This document shows, piece after piece, positions 16,821-26,206 of a stretch of 64,000 bases of DNA (the first letter of the stretch is position 1; every line of letters starts with the position of its first letter). Source of the DNA: Aquamicrobium sp. LC103. GTDB lineage: Bacteria > Pseudomonadota > Alphaproteobacteria > Rhizobiales > Rhizobiaceae. Location: assembly GCF_001014615.2 (NCBI RefSeq), contig NZ_LBCQ02000012.1:124001-188000 (forward strand), in the 5' to 3' direction. A model generated the notes under the pieces. The model saw only the letters and a program-made list of their open reading frames with translations, was not told the origin of the DNA and ran no database searches. The position numbers and the translations under genes are program-made.

Positions 16821-18542
16821 ATGACCATCACGCCGCAACACAAGGACGAGGCCGCCAACAGGCCCCGGCCCCGGCCGGGATCGAAGGTAATGAGGCCGGA
16901 AAGCCTCGCCGCGATTCAACCGTCGCGCTTCAGCGGCGCCCGCGCGTTCATGAACAGGATGCTGCGTGAGCGCTGGGATATATCGATCGAGCGTTTCGAC
17001 GTCGACGAGAACGCTTCCGGCACGATCGTCTATTCGATCAAGAGCCCCGGTCGCGAATTCAGCTTCATCTGCTTTTCCCGACCCCCGAGCCGCACGGCGC
17101 GCACGGGCCGCATCATCGGCCAGGCCTGGGACATGATGGGCACGCTCAACGAAGGCCCCGCCACCGAAGCCGACATCCAATCGGCGCGCGAGGAACTGCC
17201 CAAGCTCTATACCGGGCGCGCAACGCCCAACGCGCTGATCTGGTGCCGCTCGAATCGCTCCATGCGGGTGTTCGACCAGACCCTGGAAGCTCTTGCCGAA
17301 GGCCGGCAGCCATCCGTCGATGATCTCGCCAAGGTCTGCTACCTGATGCGCAATACCGGCCTCGACGGCAACGGCACCTTCGGCACGCGTTCCTTCCCGT
17401 CGCTCGGCAAGGACCACCCGCTCGGCGGCGTGCTGCAGGCGCAGCTTCTCACAGCCTATATGATGCGCGAATATTCCTGCGATCTCGTGGAGCATCTCGC
17501 CCGTCTCAAATCCGAAAAGGCGGTTTCGCTCGATCCAGGCATCCGTCGCTATCTCGGCGTCGGCAACGGTTCCGCGCTGGGCCTGATCTTCTTCGTTCAT
17601 CGCCATCCGCGTCTCGTCGATGCCTGGATCGGCGCGCGTGAAGCGTCGATCGCGAAGGCGCGGGCTCTCGAGCTCGGCGCCGGCGATCCGCGCATCGGGC
17701 GCCTTCTCGAACTGGTGCGCCGCGCGGTCACTTTCCGCGGGCAGGACCGCATGGTCTACGAAGCCTTCACCTCCAGCAGGGAGGTGGCGTCAGACCTGGA
17801 GAAGGCCGCGGATGCGCTGGTCGAGCTTCGCGACAACGGGCTCGTCGATGGTAAGAAGCATCAATTCCCCCTGGACGCTCTGGTCGATCGTTTCGAACGA
17901 TCCGCCAAGCCGGAATCGCTGGAAACGCTGCTTTCGCTGCTGATCGAACTGGTTCCGGAAGAGGCCGACAGGCTCTTCATCGATATTCATGGACCCGATG
18001 AGTTCACGATCACCCCGGCGGAGACGCTTGCGAGCCTGGGGCACCTCATCGAGGACGAATATTGCTGGGCGCTCGACACCGACATGTCGGGACCGGACGC
18101 CTACAAATATGTCTGGTACAAGTCCGAGACGGCCGAGGAGCCGCGCCGCGGAGCGCGCGAGGAAGTGCCCGACGCGCACGATCTCGGGCTCGACATTTGC
18201 GGCGGCGTGAAATCGCTGATGGCGGATATCGAGGCGGAAAGCCCGTCGATGACGGTTGCGCGCTTCCTGTTGAAGCATCCCGAGCATCGCCATCTGGTCG
18301 CGCGCATCCAGAGCCTTCGCGGCCGCGAATACCACACGCCGCGCGCCAATATCAACGCCGAGGCCTTCGTTCCGATCGACCTCGTGCGCCTGATGAATTG
18401 CGGCATCCATGGTGTCGACAAGACCCGCGACTTCCTGAACCGCAACCTGCGCGGCGTGCTTTACCACGGAGCCCCGACGCGGGACGAGATCCGGTCGGGT
18501 TGCGCCGAGACCTGGTTCTATCCGGCGGAGCCCCTCCAATGA
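16821..18542 (+). CDS. Conserved hypothetical protein, 573 residues
   Basis: I do not recognise a family. The 573-residue protein has no signal peptide or membrane segment and is probably cytoplasmic. It is rich in charged helices after residue 200, and a region near residue 370 (FIDIHGPDEFTITPAE) is followed by an acidic stretch. The N-terminus (about 25 residues) is basic and Pro-rich. The ATG lies two bases after the IclR stop, and the next gene overlaps its end by four bases. Codon use matches the neighbours. The tight coupling to the 244-residue unknown and the M19-like gene suggests the three act together on the substrate imported by the downstream transporter. Confidence 0.75.
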   Translation: MTITPQHKDEAANRPRPRPGSKVMRPESLAAIQPSRFSGARAFMNRMLRERWDISIERFDVDENASGTIVYSIKSPGREFSFICFSRPPSRTARTGRIIGQAWDMMGTLNEGPATEADIQSAREELPKLYTGRATPNALIWCRSNRSMRVFDQTLEALAEGRQPSVDDLAKVCYLMRNTGLDGNGTFGTRSFPSLGKDHPLGGVLQAQLLTAYMMREYSCDLVEHLARLKSEKAVSLDPGIRRYLGVGNGSALGLIFFVHRHPRLVDAWIGAREASIAKARALELGAGDPRIGRLLELVRRAVTFRGQDRMVYEAFTSSREVASDLEKAADALVELRDNGLVDGKKHQFPLDALVDRFERSAKPESLETLLSLLIELVPEEADRLFIDIHGPDEFTITPAETLASLGHLIEDEYCWALDTDMSGPDAYKYVWYKSETAEEPRRGAREEVPDAHDLGLDICGGVKSLMADIEAESPSMTVARFLLKHPEHRHLVARIQSLRGREYHTPRANINAEAFVPIDLVRLMNCGIHGVDKTRDFLNRNLRGVLYHGAPTRDEIRSGCAETWFYPAEPLQ

Positions 18543-19273
18543 GCACAGCCCAGACCGGCCCGACCTTGCGCGTGATGCCGCGCGAGATGAGGCTCATGTC
18601 CGAACGCATCTTCTCCATGACCGGCCTTCCCAAGGGCTTCTTCATGGCCGTGCAGGACGTGGTCATGTATTCGCAGAAGCTCGACCTCGGTGGTTTCGCG
18701 ATGCTGGAGGAGCGTTTTCCTACATTGCGCGACGCCCGGCCGGACCGGATCTCGATCGCTTCCGAGGACGGCGCAAAGCTGTGTCTCGACGGCGGCGGGC
18801 AGCATGCCTGGTCCGTGCTTCCGGCCCTGATCGATCTTCTAGGCGAGCTGGTCGCGAGGTTCGGTGAGGCAGAAATCTCCGTCGTCAATGCACTCGATCC
18901 CGAGGAATTGAGGATCGCCGAGGCGCTCGGCGGCCGCACCGGCCTTGCCGTGAACGTCATCGCCGGCACGCCGGTCGTTCTCACCGCCGAGGCTCGTCCG
19001 GTGACGGGCGACGTCGGCAGGGACGATCCGCTTCTCTGGGACGTCCTTACGAACGGCGTCCAGATCGATGCCGAGCTGTGGTGGCGCATCTACCATCTCG
19101 CCAAGAAGGCGCTTACGCCCGACAGCGTCGTATCGCGCCGCCATGCCGGTCCGATGATCGTCAATCAGGACGGCACCGTCATCGGCCGCAAGGACAATGA
19201 CGACGAAACCGACATCAGCTTCCTGATGTCGCCGCGCTCCACCGAAACGGAAGCTGAAAGCACCAAGCAATGA
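18539..19273 (+). CDS. Conserved hypothetical protein, 244 residues
   Basis: No family is recognised with confidence. The 244-residue soluble protein has a helical N-terminus, a central region RISIASEDGAKLCLDGGGQH, and an acidic C-terminal tail (DNDDETDISF, then Glu/Thr-rich). It has neither a signal peptide nor membrane helices. The start overlaps the stop of the 573-residue gene (ATGA), and its own stop overlaps the M19-like start by four bases, so all three are translationally coupled. That favours a complex or sequential steps. Its start at 18539 is fixed by the overlap. Confidence 0.72.
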   Translation: MSTAQTGPTLRVMPREMRLMSERIFSMTGLPKGFFMAVQDVVMYSQKLDLGGFAMLEERFPTLRDARPDRISIASEDGAKLCLDGGGQHAWSVLPALIDLLGELVARFGEAEISVVNALDPEELRIAEALGGRTGLAVNVIAGTPVVLTAEARPVTGDVGRDDPLLWDVLTNGVQIDAELWWRIYHLAKKALTPDSVVSRRHAGPMIVNQDGTVIGRKDNDDETDISFLMSPRSTETEAESTKQ

Positions 19274-20241
19274 TCATAGACGGATTACAGTGCGGCCACT
19301 TCGACCGGGAAGCCTTTCAATCGCTGCAGACGGCGAAGGTCGGCGGCGTGGTGGTGACCTGCGGGTTCTGGGAAGGCGCGGTGGAATCGCTGGATTCGCT
19401 GGGGAAATGGCGCGACCTGGTGCGTGAAAACGCCGATGTCGCGGAGATCGCCACCACGGCCGAAGCCGTGCGGCGCATCGGCGAGGAAGGCAAGGTCGCC
19501 GTCATCCTCGGCTACCAGAACGCCAACCTGTTCGAGGGGCGTATCCGCTTCGTCGAGCTCTTCGCCGAACTCGGCGTGCGTGTCGTCCAACTCACCTACA
19601 ACAACCAGAACGAATTGGCGGGAAGCTGCTACGAGGCCGAGGATTCCGGGCTCGCCCGTTTCGGCAAGGAAGTGGTGCGCGAGATGAACGCCGCCGGCAT
19701 CCTCGTCGATTGCAGCCATGTCGGCGATCGTTCGACGCTCGATGCGATCGAAGCCTCCTCCAAGCCGATCGCGGTGACGCATGCGAACGCGCGCTCGGTC
19801 TTCGATCACAAGCGCAACAAGTCGGATGCCGTTCTGAAGGCGCTGGGAGAGACCGGCGGCGTGATCGGCTGCGCCGCCTATCGCAACATCACCGGGGACG
19901 AATACTGCAAGTCGATCGAGGCCTGGTGCACCATGGTGGCCCGCACGGTGGAAATCGCCGGCATCGATTCCGTGGCAATCGGCACCGACCGCAGCCACAA
20001 TTTTACAGCCCCCGATTACGCGTGGATGCGCCAGGGCCGCTGGACACGCGGCGTCGACTACGGCGCCAGTGCCGCCGGCCGTCCGCTCAAGGCGCCGCCG
20101 CCGGACTGGTTCCACAAAGTGGAAGACATGGGCGTCATTCCCGGAGGCCTGCGCGCGGTGGGTTTCTCCGAGGAGGAAGTCGCCAGGATCACGCATGGGA
20201 ACTGGCTTCGTCTCTACGAGGCCACCTTCAGGAAATCCTGA
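19270..20241 (+). CDS. M19 membrane-dipeptidase family protein with altered metal site
   Basis: This 323-residue TIM-barrel protein is of the renal dipeptidase (M19) family. The later metal ligands are present: VDCSHVGDRST and VTHANARSV. But the N-terminal His-x-Asp pair is replaced (IIDGLQCGHF), and the usual bridging Glu is Gln (GYQNANL). No signal peptide is present, unlike true membrane dipeptidases. A related subfamily with Gln here is known beside dimethylglycine catabolic genes in Pseudomonas, as I recall. It may hydrolyse an N-substituted or amine-derived compound with one metal, or have another function. It is coupled to two unknown genes and followed by a polyamine-type importer. 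Confidence 0.82.
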   Translation: MIIDGLQCGHFDREAFQSLQTAKVGGVVVTCGFWEGAVESLDSLGKWRDLVRENADVAEIATTAEAVRRIGEEGKVAVILGYQNANLFEGRIRFVELFAELGVRVVQLTYNNQNELAGSCYEAEDSGLARFGKEVVREMNAAGILVDCSHVGDRSTLDAIEASSKPIAVTHANARSVFDHKRNKSDAVLKALGETGGVIGCAAYRNITGDEYCKSIEAWCTMVARTVEIAGIDSVAIGTDRSHNFTAPDYAWMRQGRWTRGVDYGASAAGRPLKAPPPDWFHKVEDMGVIPGGLRAVGFSEEEVARITHGNWLRLYEATFRKS

Positions 20242-20259
20242 AGTTTCAAGAGGAGAGGA

Positions 20260-21318
20260 ATGGAAATGACCAATATCAGAAACAGGACGCCGGGCTTCCT
20301 GGTCTCCGATCGCCGCACTTTCCTGAAGGGCGCTGGCGCCGCCATGGCCGGCACGCTGGCTATGCCGTACATCGCCAGGGCGCAGGACAACACGCTTTAC
20401 ATCAATACTTGGGGCGGACCGTGGGAAGAGGCGGCTCGCGCCCATCTCTTCGACCCGTTCACGGCCGCAACCGACATTCAGGTTCGCACCGTTTCGCCCG
20501 TCTCCTTCGCCAAGCTGGCGCAGCAGACGCGAACCGGCGTCTATGAGTTCGACATCACGACGCTCGGCGGCGCGGAGCTCGTCCGCGCCAACCAGGCCGG
20601 CATCATCGAGACGCTCGCGGAGCCCTATCCGGGCGGCCTGTTCCAGAACGGCGTCGCCTCGCACGCCTTCGCCACCGTGATCTCCTGGCGCACCGACAAG
20701 TTCCCGGAAGGTCCCAAGAACTGGGCCGATTTCTGGGACGTCGAGCGCTTCCCCGGCGCGCGCTCGCTGCAGCGCTATGCCGCCCGCGTTCTGCCGATCG
20801 CACTTCTGGCCGACGGTGTCGAGGTCAAGGATCTCTATCCGCTCGACGTCGAGCGTGCCTTCGCCTCGCTGGATCGCATCAAGGAACATATCCGCGTGTG
20901 GTGGACGGCGGGCTCGCAGTCGACGCAGATCCTGCGCGACGGCGAGGTCGATCTCATCGGCATCTGGCATGGCCGCCATTACGAGGCCGAGGCCGCCGGC
21001 GCGCCGGTTGCCATGACCTGGAACCAGGGCGAGATCGATCGCGCCTACTGGGTGGTCGCCAAGGGCACGCCGAATGCCGACAACGCCAAGGCCTTCATCC
21101 AGTTCGCGACCGGCGGCAAGCCGCTGGCCGGCTTCGCCACCCAGGCAGACTACGGCCCGCTCAACCCGGCCGCCAACGAGTTCATTTCGGAAGAGGACGC
21201 CAGGCGCATGCCGACCTCGCCGGAGAACTACAAGCAGACCTTCGAGCAGGACATGGTGAATTTCGGCGGCGACCCCGCTCAGATCGCCGAGCGCTTCGAG
21301 GAGTGGGTGGCAAGCTGA
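20260..21318 (+). CDS. Spermidine/putrescine-type ABC substrate-binding protein, Tat-exported
   Basis: This 352-residue periplasmic binding protein is of the PotD-like family. The N-terminus has a twin-arginine signal (SDRRTFLKGAGAAMAG) ending near ARAQD. The mature part opens LYINTWGGPWEEAARAHLFD, typical of this class. The ATG at 20260 follows AGAGGAGAGGA. It is the first transport gene of a complete importer with two permeases and an ATPase. Ligands of this family include polyamines, opines and other amines; the exact one is not visible. Confidence 0.9.
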   Translation: MEMTNIRNRTPGFLVSDRRTFLKGAGAAMAGTLAMPYIARAQDNTLYINTWGGPWEEAARAHLFDPFTAATDIQVRTVSPVSFAKLAQQTRTGVYEFDITTLGGAELVRANQAGIIETLAEPYPGGLFQNGVASHAFATVISWRTDKFPEGPKNWADFWDVERFPGARSLQRYAARVLPIALLADGVEVKDLYPLDVERAFASLDRIKEHIRVWWTAGSQSTQILRDGEVDLIGIWHGRHYEAEAAGAPVAMTWNQGEIDRAYWVVAKGTPNADNAKAFIQFATGGKPLAGFATQADYGPLNPAANEFISEEDARRMPTSPENYKQTFEQDMVNFGGDPAQIAERFEEWVAS

Positions 21319-21334
21319 GCCGCGAAAACGACCT

Positions 21335-21367
21335 GCCGCGCGTGTCGGGCGCAAGCCGGCGCGCGGC
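21335..21367 (+). other. Strong stem-loop after the binding-protein gene
   Basis: Arms GCCGCGCG (21335-21342) and CGCGCGGC (21360-21367) enclose 17 bases and are followed by TGATTTTC. It sits between the binding-protein stop and the first permease. A partial terminator or mRNA-stabilising element, lowering permease expression relative to the binding protein, is likely. Confidence 0.45.
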
Positions 21368-21400
21368 TGATTTTCATAGTCGAAAGCGAGAGGAACGGCG

Positions 21401-22249
21401 ATGGGAGTGAACATCGCGAAACTGACCCAGAGGACCGATCTGTGGCCATGGCTGCTGCTGACGCCGCTTGCGGTCTACATGGCGATATTCTTCGTCGTTC
21501 CGCTTGCCGACGTGGCGATCATGAGCTTCACGGAGCCGAGCCCCACCCTGTCGAACTACGAGCGGGTGCTGACCGGTGGGCTTTATCTGCGCACGTTCCT
21601 CAACACCTTCGTGACGGCGATCACAGTCACGCTTTGCTGCCTGTTCGTCGGCTATCCGCTCGCTTATCTGATGGCGAGCAGCAAGCCGCGCACGGCGATG
21701 CTGATCCTGCTCCTCGTCACCATGAGCTTCTGGACCAGCTTCCTCGTGCGCACCTATGCGTGGATGGTGCTACTGGGCAATAACGGGCCGGTGGTCTGGC
21801 TGCTCCAGACGATTGGCATGGAGCGGCCGCCGCAACTGCTCTTCACCCGCTTCTCCTCCACGCTCGCCATGGTGCATATCCTCGCACCCTACATGATCAT
21901 GAACATCTACTCGGTCATGCGGAAGATCGATCCGACGTTGATCCGTTCCGCGGAAAGCCTCGGCGCGCGCGGTTTTTCGCTGTTTCGCCATGTCTACCTG
22001 CCGCTCACCGCGCCGGGCATCGCCAACGGTTCAGTGCTCGTCTTCGTCATCTGCCTCGGCTTCTACGTGACGCCGGTCCTTCTCGGCAGCCCGCGCGAGC
22101 AGATGATAGCCGGACTGATCGGCAATCAGATCGACGAGTTCCTCGCCTTCGGCATGGGGTCGGCGATGGCGATGGTGCTGCTCGTCGTGACGCTGGCGAT
22201 CCTCGCGATCTACCACCGCCGTTTCGGCCTCGACAAACTCTGGGGTTGA
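21401..22249 (+). CDS. ABC transporter permease, PotB-like
   Basis: This 282-residue inner-membrane permease has six hydrophobic segments. The EAA coupling loop is visible at about residues 180-200 (RSAESLGARGFSLFRHVYLP). It begins after a GAGAGGAACGGCG ribosome site. The stop lies two bases before the next permease. It forms the channel with the PotC-like subunit for the amine-type importer. Confidence 0.9.
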   Translation: MGVNIAKLTQRTDLWPWLLLTPLAVYMAIFFVVPLADVAIMSFTEPSPTLSNYERVLTGGLYLRTFLNTFVTAITVTLCCLFVGYPLAYLMASSKPRTAMLILLLVTMSFWTSFLVRTYAWMVLLGNNGPVVWLLQTIGMERPPQLLFTRFSSTLAMVHILAPYMIMNIYSVMRKIDPTLIRSAESLGARGFSLFRHVYLPLTAPGIANGSVLVFVICLGFYVTPVLLGSPREQMIAGLIGNQIDEFLAFGMGSAMAMVLLVVTLAILAIYHRRFGLDKLWG

Positions 22250-22251
22250 CC

Positions 22252-23043
22252 ATGAACCGCTTCCTGCGCTGGCTCGGCATCGCGGTCCTCGTCTTCATCG
22301 CCGCGCCGCTCGTCATCGTCATCCCGATGTCCTTCTCGGAGGCGCGCTCGCTGCAGTTCCCGCCTCCGGGATACTGGCTCGGCTACTACACGGCCTATTT
22401 CACCGATCCCAACTGGCTGCGCCCGACCTGGAACAGCATCCTCATCGCCAGCGCGACGACCGTGCTGACCATGGCGCTGGTGGTGCCGGCAACCTTCGCG
22501 CTGGTGCGCCATCGCTTCCGCGGCAAGGGCATCGCCGACTTGATGATGCTGATGCCGCTCGCCGTCCCGCATATCGTCATGGCCGTCGGCTACTATTCCT
22601 ATTTTGGCAGTTTCGGCATCGTGCATACCCATCTGGGCGTGATCCTGGCGCATAGCTGCCTGTCGGTGCCGATCGCCTTCCTCGTCCTTTCCGCCAACCT
22701 CAAGGGGTTCGACAGGACGCTCGAGCGCGCCGCGCTCAGCCTCGGCGCGAGCCCGACCAAGACGTTCATCCACGTCACGCTTCCGATATTGCGCCCAGGC
22801 CTGATCATCAGCGCGCTGTTCGCCTTCGTTCAGTCCTTCGACGAGACGGTGGTTGCGATCTTCATTTCCGGACGCGGTGCCGAAACGCTGCCGCGCAAGA
22901 TGTTCGACAGCATCCGCCAGGAGGCGGATCCGGTGATCGCGGTCATCTCAACTCTTCTGTTTCTCGCGGTGATCCTCGGCGTGACGGCGCCGCTGCTGAT
23001 CTCGCGCATCCGCAGCAGGCGCACGCGCATCGCCGCGACCTGA
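22252..23043 (+). CDS. ABC transporter permease, PotC-like
   Basis: This permease of about 263 residues has six hydrophobic segments and an EAA loop (ERAALSLGASPTKTFIHVTLP). LPRKMFDSIRQEADPVIAVIS near the end is typical of PotC relatives. The ATG at 22252 is preferred over an in-frame TTG at 22246 that overlaps the upstream stop. It is the partner of the PotB-like permease and is followed by the ATPase after 44 bases. Confidence 0.9.
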   Translation: MNRFLRWLGIAVLVFIAAPLVIVIPMSFSEARSLQFPPPGYWLGYYTAYFTDPNWLRPTWNSILIASATTVLTMALVVPATFALVRHRFRGKGIADLMMLMPLAVPHIVMAVGYYSYFGSFGIVHTHLGVILAHSCLSVPIAFLVLSANLKGFDRTLERAALSLGASPTKTFIHVTLPILRPGLIISALFAFVQSFDETVVAIFISGRGAETLPRKMFDSIRQEADPVIAVISTLLFLAVILGVTAPLLISRIRSRRTRIAAT

Positions 23044-23087
23044 ACCCGAAAATTCGGGCATGCCTCGCATGCCGCCCAGGAGTCGTT

Positions 23088-24152
23088 ATGAGCAGCTATC
23101 TTCAGCTATCCGGCATTTCCAAGGTCTACGGACAGTTCACCGCGCTCGAAGGGGTGGACCTGGACATCGGCAAGGGCGAATTCGTCACTTTCCTCGGGCC
23201 GAGCGGCTCGGGAAAGACCACGACGCTGATGATCATTGCCGGTTTCGAGAGCGCCACGTCGGGCACGGTCGAGGTCGCCGGCAAGTCGCTCTTCGGCCTT
23301 GCGCCGCATGAGCGCAACATCGGCATCGTCTTTCAGAACTACGGCCTGTTCCCGCACAAGACCGCGGCGCAGAACGTCTATTTCCCGCTCCAGATGCGTG
23401 GAATGAAGAAGACGGCAGGCCTGCGCAAGGCCGAGGAGATGCTGGATCTCGTCGGCCTCGAAGGTTTCGGCCATCGCTATCCGAAGGAACTCTCCGGCGG
23501 TCAGCAGCAGCGCGTGGCGCTCGCCCGTGCCCTTGTCTTCGAGCCGTCGCTGCTGCTCCTCGACGAGCCGCTCGGTGCGCTCGACAAGAACCTGCGCGAG
23601 CAGATGCAGATCGAGATCAAGCGCATCCAGCGCGCGCTGGGCGTGACGACGATCTTCGTCACGCACGACCAATCCGAGGCGATGTCGATGTCCGATCGCA
23701 TCGTGGTCTTCGAGAAGGGCCGGGTGCAGCAGGTCGCGACGCCACTGGAGATCTACCACGAGCCGGAGACCAAGTTCGTCGCCGGGTTCATCGGCGAGAG
23801 CAACCTCATCGAGGCCAAGGTCACCGATGCCGAGAAGGGCGAGGCGTCCAACGCCGCCCTCGGCGCCATCGAATATGCCCCCACGGGCAAGACTTCGACC
23901 GGCAAGGACGTGACGCTGATGATCCGGCCGGAACACATCCGCCTTTCCCGCAAGCCCGTCGACGGCCGCAAGAATGTGACGATGAAGGTCGAGACGATCG
24001 TCAACTACGGCGACAACGCGCTGGTGATCGGCAAGGTTGGCGATCTCCCCATGCGCGTGCGCGTCCTTGGCGCGGACGTCGTCATCATCCAAGAAGATGA
24101 GGAGTGCTTCATCAGCTGGACGCGCGAAAACGTCTATCTGATTGCAAAATAA
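23088..24152 (+). CDS. ABC transporter ATP-binding protein, PotA-like
   Basis: This is a 354-residue ATPase. Walker A is GPSGSGKTTTLM, the signature LSGGQQQRVALARAL, and Walker B LLLLDEPLGALD with the switch His in VTHDQSEA. A C-terminal TOBE-like regulatory domain (about residues 280-350) includes MIRPEHIRLS. Length and layout match PotA/FbpC-type ATPases. It completes the importer that starts at 20260. Confidence 0.93.
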   Translation: MSSYLQLSGISKVYGQFTALEGVDLDIGKGEFVTFLGPSGSGKTTTLMIIAGFESATSGTVEVAGKSLFGLAPHERNIGIVFQNYGLFPHKTAAQNVYFPLQMRGMKKTAGLRKAEEMLDLVGLEGFGHRYPKELSGGQQQRVALARALVFEPSLLLLDEPLGALDKNLREQMQIEIKRIQRALGVTTIFVTHDQSEAMSMSDRIVVFEKGRVQQVATPLEIYHEPETKFVAGFIGESNLIEAKVTDAEKGEASNAALGAIEYAPTGKTSTGKDVTLMIRPEHIRLSRKPVDGRKNVTMKVETIVNYGDNALVIGKVGDLPMRVRVLGADVVIIQEDEECFISWTRENVYLIAK

Positions 24153-24192
24153 GCGTTTCCCATCCATTCAAAAATCAAACAGGACGGCTCAC

Positions 24193-24594
24193 ATGGACCA
24201 GATCGACAGCGAAGGCGGCATCGCCGCGCTCATCAGCCGCTTCGGCGTCGGGAAACGCGCAAGCATCGCGGTGACGCACAACGGCACCGGCTATTTCGCG
24301 GTCACTCCGCAGGCGCCTTACGACGCGGACCTCAGCACGCACGAGCAGACGGTGCAGTTGCTGGCAAAGGCGGAGGCGCGGCTGCGCGAGATCGGCAGCG
24401 GCAAGGACAAGCTGCTCTTCGTGGCGATCATCCTGGCCGACATGGCCGACTATGCGGCGATGAACGAGGTCTGGGACGGATGGGTCGCCGATATCGAGCC
24501 GCCCGCCCGTGCCTGCTTCAACGCGCAGCTCGCGAGCCCGGCGCTGAAGGTCGAGATGATCATGGTCTGTGCGGCGCCGGAAGGGCAGGGGTAG
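24193..24594 (+). CDS. RidA family protein
   Basis: This 133-residue protein is of the RidA/YjgF/UK114 superfamily. The conserved catalytic Arg lies in PPARACFNAQLASPALKVEM near the C-terminus, and the HNGTGYFAV and AKAEARLREIGSGKDKLLF segments fit the fold. RidA proteins hydrolyse reactive imines or enamines. Placement 40 bases after the amine-type importer suggests it handles an imine formed during breakdown of the imported amine. The start at 24193 is the only good ATG for a family-length protein. Confidence 0.87.
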   Translation: MDQIDSEGGIAALISRFGVGKRASIAVTHNGTGYFAVTPQAPYDADLSTHEQTVQLLAKAEARLREIGSGKDKLLFVAIILADMADYAAMNEVWDGWVADIEPPARACFNAQLASPALKVEMIMVCAAPEGQG

Positions 24595-24606
24595 CCCGAT
24601 CCCCTG

Positions 24607-25560
24607 CTAGCGCGTCTGCAAGCCTTTCACGAAGCGAGGCCGGCGCGGCTCCCCTGGGGCGCATTCAAGATTGCCACGGTCCCAGCCGCCGAGGTCGGCC
24701 GCGGCGCGGTAGGTGCTTTCCAGGAAGCTCAGGAGCATCGCATCGGGGTCGCTCGACTGCCGCACGGCGTCGTAGCGCAACAGGAACTCTCCCAAGGTCC
24801 GGTCGAAATAGGCCTCGTTCGGGGCGACGGCCGCATTCGAGAATTCTTCCGGCGTCGGATAGGCGTAGGAATAGAAGGCCGGAAAATCGATGCCGCCGCC
24901 ACCTGGCCAGAAGCCGGCGGACGAGACCTCATGGCTGTAGGCCTCGCAAGTCACCTCGTCGGGAAGGGCCGGAACGCCACCGGGATGAAGCGGCGTGCCT
25001 TTTCCTGAAAAGCGGGTGACGGCGAGATCGAAGCTGCCCCAGAAGAAATGGACCGGGCTTACCTTGCCGAGAAAGCCCGTGCGGAACTGCTTGAACACCC
25101 GGTCGACCTGCACGCAGGCGCGGAAGAATCGCGAGACCGCCTCGGCGTCGTAGGGGCGCTCGGCCTGATCCTGCGCGAAGGGAACGGGATCCGCCACCTC
25201 GTTCGGACCGCCGTGAAACTCGGCTGTAGCACCGATCTCCGCCAGAAGCTCCAGGAAACGTCGGTGAAACTCGGCGACGGAACCCGCCGCGATCGGGAAC
25301 CGCGCGGTTTTTCCGTCGGTGGCCATGCCGATCACCTCGTGATCGATCAGGTCGAGCACGATCTCGACGCCGCCAGGATCATCGGGAACGAGCGAGGTCG
25401 TCAGCCCGCGCCCGTTGACGTAGAGGGTCGCGTGCCAGGAATGGTTGATCCACGGCGTTCTGGCGAGCCGGTACTTGCCGACGATCTGGCAATAAAGATG
25501 CAGGGCGGAACAAGTTTCCCGCCAGGCGGGATAGGGGATTTCCGGCCAGGTCGCCTTCAT
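24607..25560 (-). CDS. DUF5996 family protein
   Basis: This 317-residue soluble protein matches the DUF5996 family. Hallmarks are WPEIPYPAWRETCSALHLY at the start, INHSWHATLYVNGRGLTT, and the central VHFFWGSFDLAVTRFSG. The C-terminal part contains HEVSSAGFWPGGGG and AFYSYAYPTPEEF. The function is unknown. It converges on the RidA gene with 12 bases between the stops. A DUF488 gene lies 47 bases upstream, probably co-transcribed. Confidence 0.85.
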   Translation of the reverse strand: MKATWPEIPYPAWRETCSALHLYCQIVGKYRLARTPWINHSWHATLYVNGRGLTTSLVPDDPGGVEIVLDLIDHEVIGMATDGKTARFPIAAGSVAEFHRRFLELLAEIGATAEFHGGPNEVADPVPFAQDQAERPYDAEAVSRFFRACVQVDRVFKQFRTGFLGKVSPVHFFWGSFDLAVTRFSGKGTPLHPGGVPALPDEVTCEAYSHEVSSAGFWPGGGGIDFPAFYSYAYPTPEEFSNAAVAPNEAYFDRTLGEFLLRYDAVRQSSDPDAMLLSFLESTYRAAADLGGWDRGNLECAPGEPRRPRFVKGLQTR

Positions 25561-25607
25561 GAAAATGCTCCGATCGAAAAATCTGCCTCGTGCGGCCGCC
25601 GCTCTCT

Positions 25608-25973
25608 TCAGCCTTGCAGCACCTCGCGTAGAACGACGGCATCGTTGTGTTCCTCGTCATGGGCGGCGTAAACCAATGTCACCGTGCCTTGCCGCGCCAT
25701 CGTTCGCAGCCTGTCCAGATCTTCCACGTGCTCCCTGAGCTCCGACTTGTAACGCCGGCGAAATTCCGCCCAGCGGGCGGGATCATGGCCGAACCATTTC
25801 CGCAACTCGGTGCTCGGCGCGATCTCCTTCATCCACTCGTCGATCGCTGCATCGGCCTTGCTCACCCCGCGCGGCCAGAGCCTGTCCACCAATATCCGCT
25901 TGCCGTCGTCGTCGGCCGGCGCTTCGTAGGCGCGCTTGATCCTCAATCTTCCTTCCGCGATTTCCCGGCTCAT
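25608..25973 (-). CDS. DUF488 family protein
   Basis: This 121-residue protein matches DUF488 (YeaO-like). RILVDRLWPRGVSKADAAID, WMKEIAPSTELRKWFGHDP and TLVYAAHDEEHNDAVVL are the conserved blocks. The start at 25973 (MSREIAEG) gives family length; a 5' extension to 26018 is less likely. The function is not established, though members often lie near stress genes. Confidence 0.88.
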   Translation of the reverse strand: MSREIAEGRLRIKRAYEAPADDDGKRILVDRLWPRGVSKADAAIDEWMKEIAPSTELRKWFGHDPARWAEFRRRYKSELREHVEDLDRLRTMARQGTVTLVYAAHDEEHNDAVVLREVLQG

Positions 25974-26206
25974 AACGAACCTTCCTGTCCGTGTCCTCGG
26001 CGGCCTTTCCGCCGGCATACTGAACCAAACCAGGCTCGCTCGCCAGTCGGACCGGGCTCGCGGGTTGGCCGTGTGTGGAGCGCATGCGGCGAATAAGCGG
26101 GAGATTTACCCTAAACGCAGGTTTTGTATGGCGTTTCTGTCCCGTTCGATCTAGATTCTCGTCCGTGAGACCGAACCCAGGTTACATTCAAGAACAGGGG
26201 TTGAAG

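Noticed and set aside
19285-21414. 709-codon minus-strand frame opposite the M19-like and binding-protein genes
   Set aside because: It spans two real plus-strand genes in another frame and has no family similarity that I can see.
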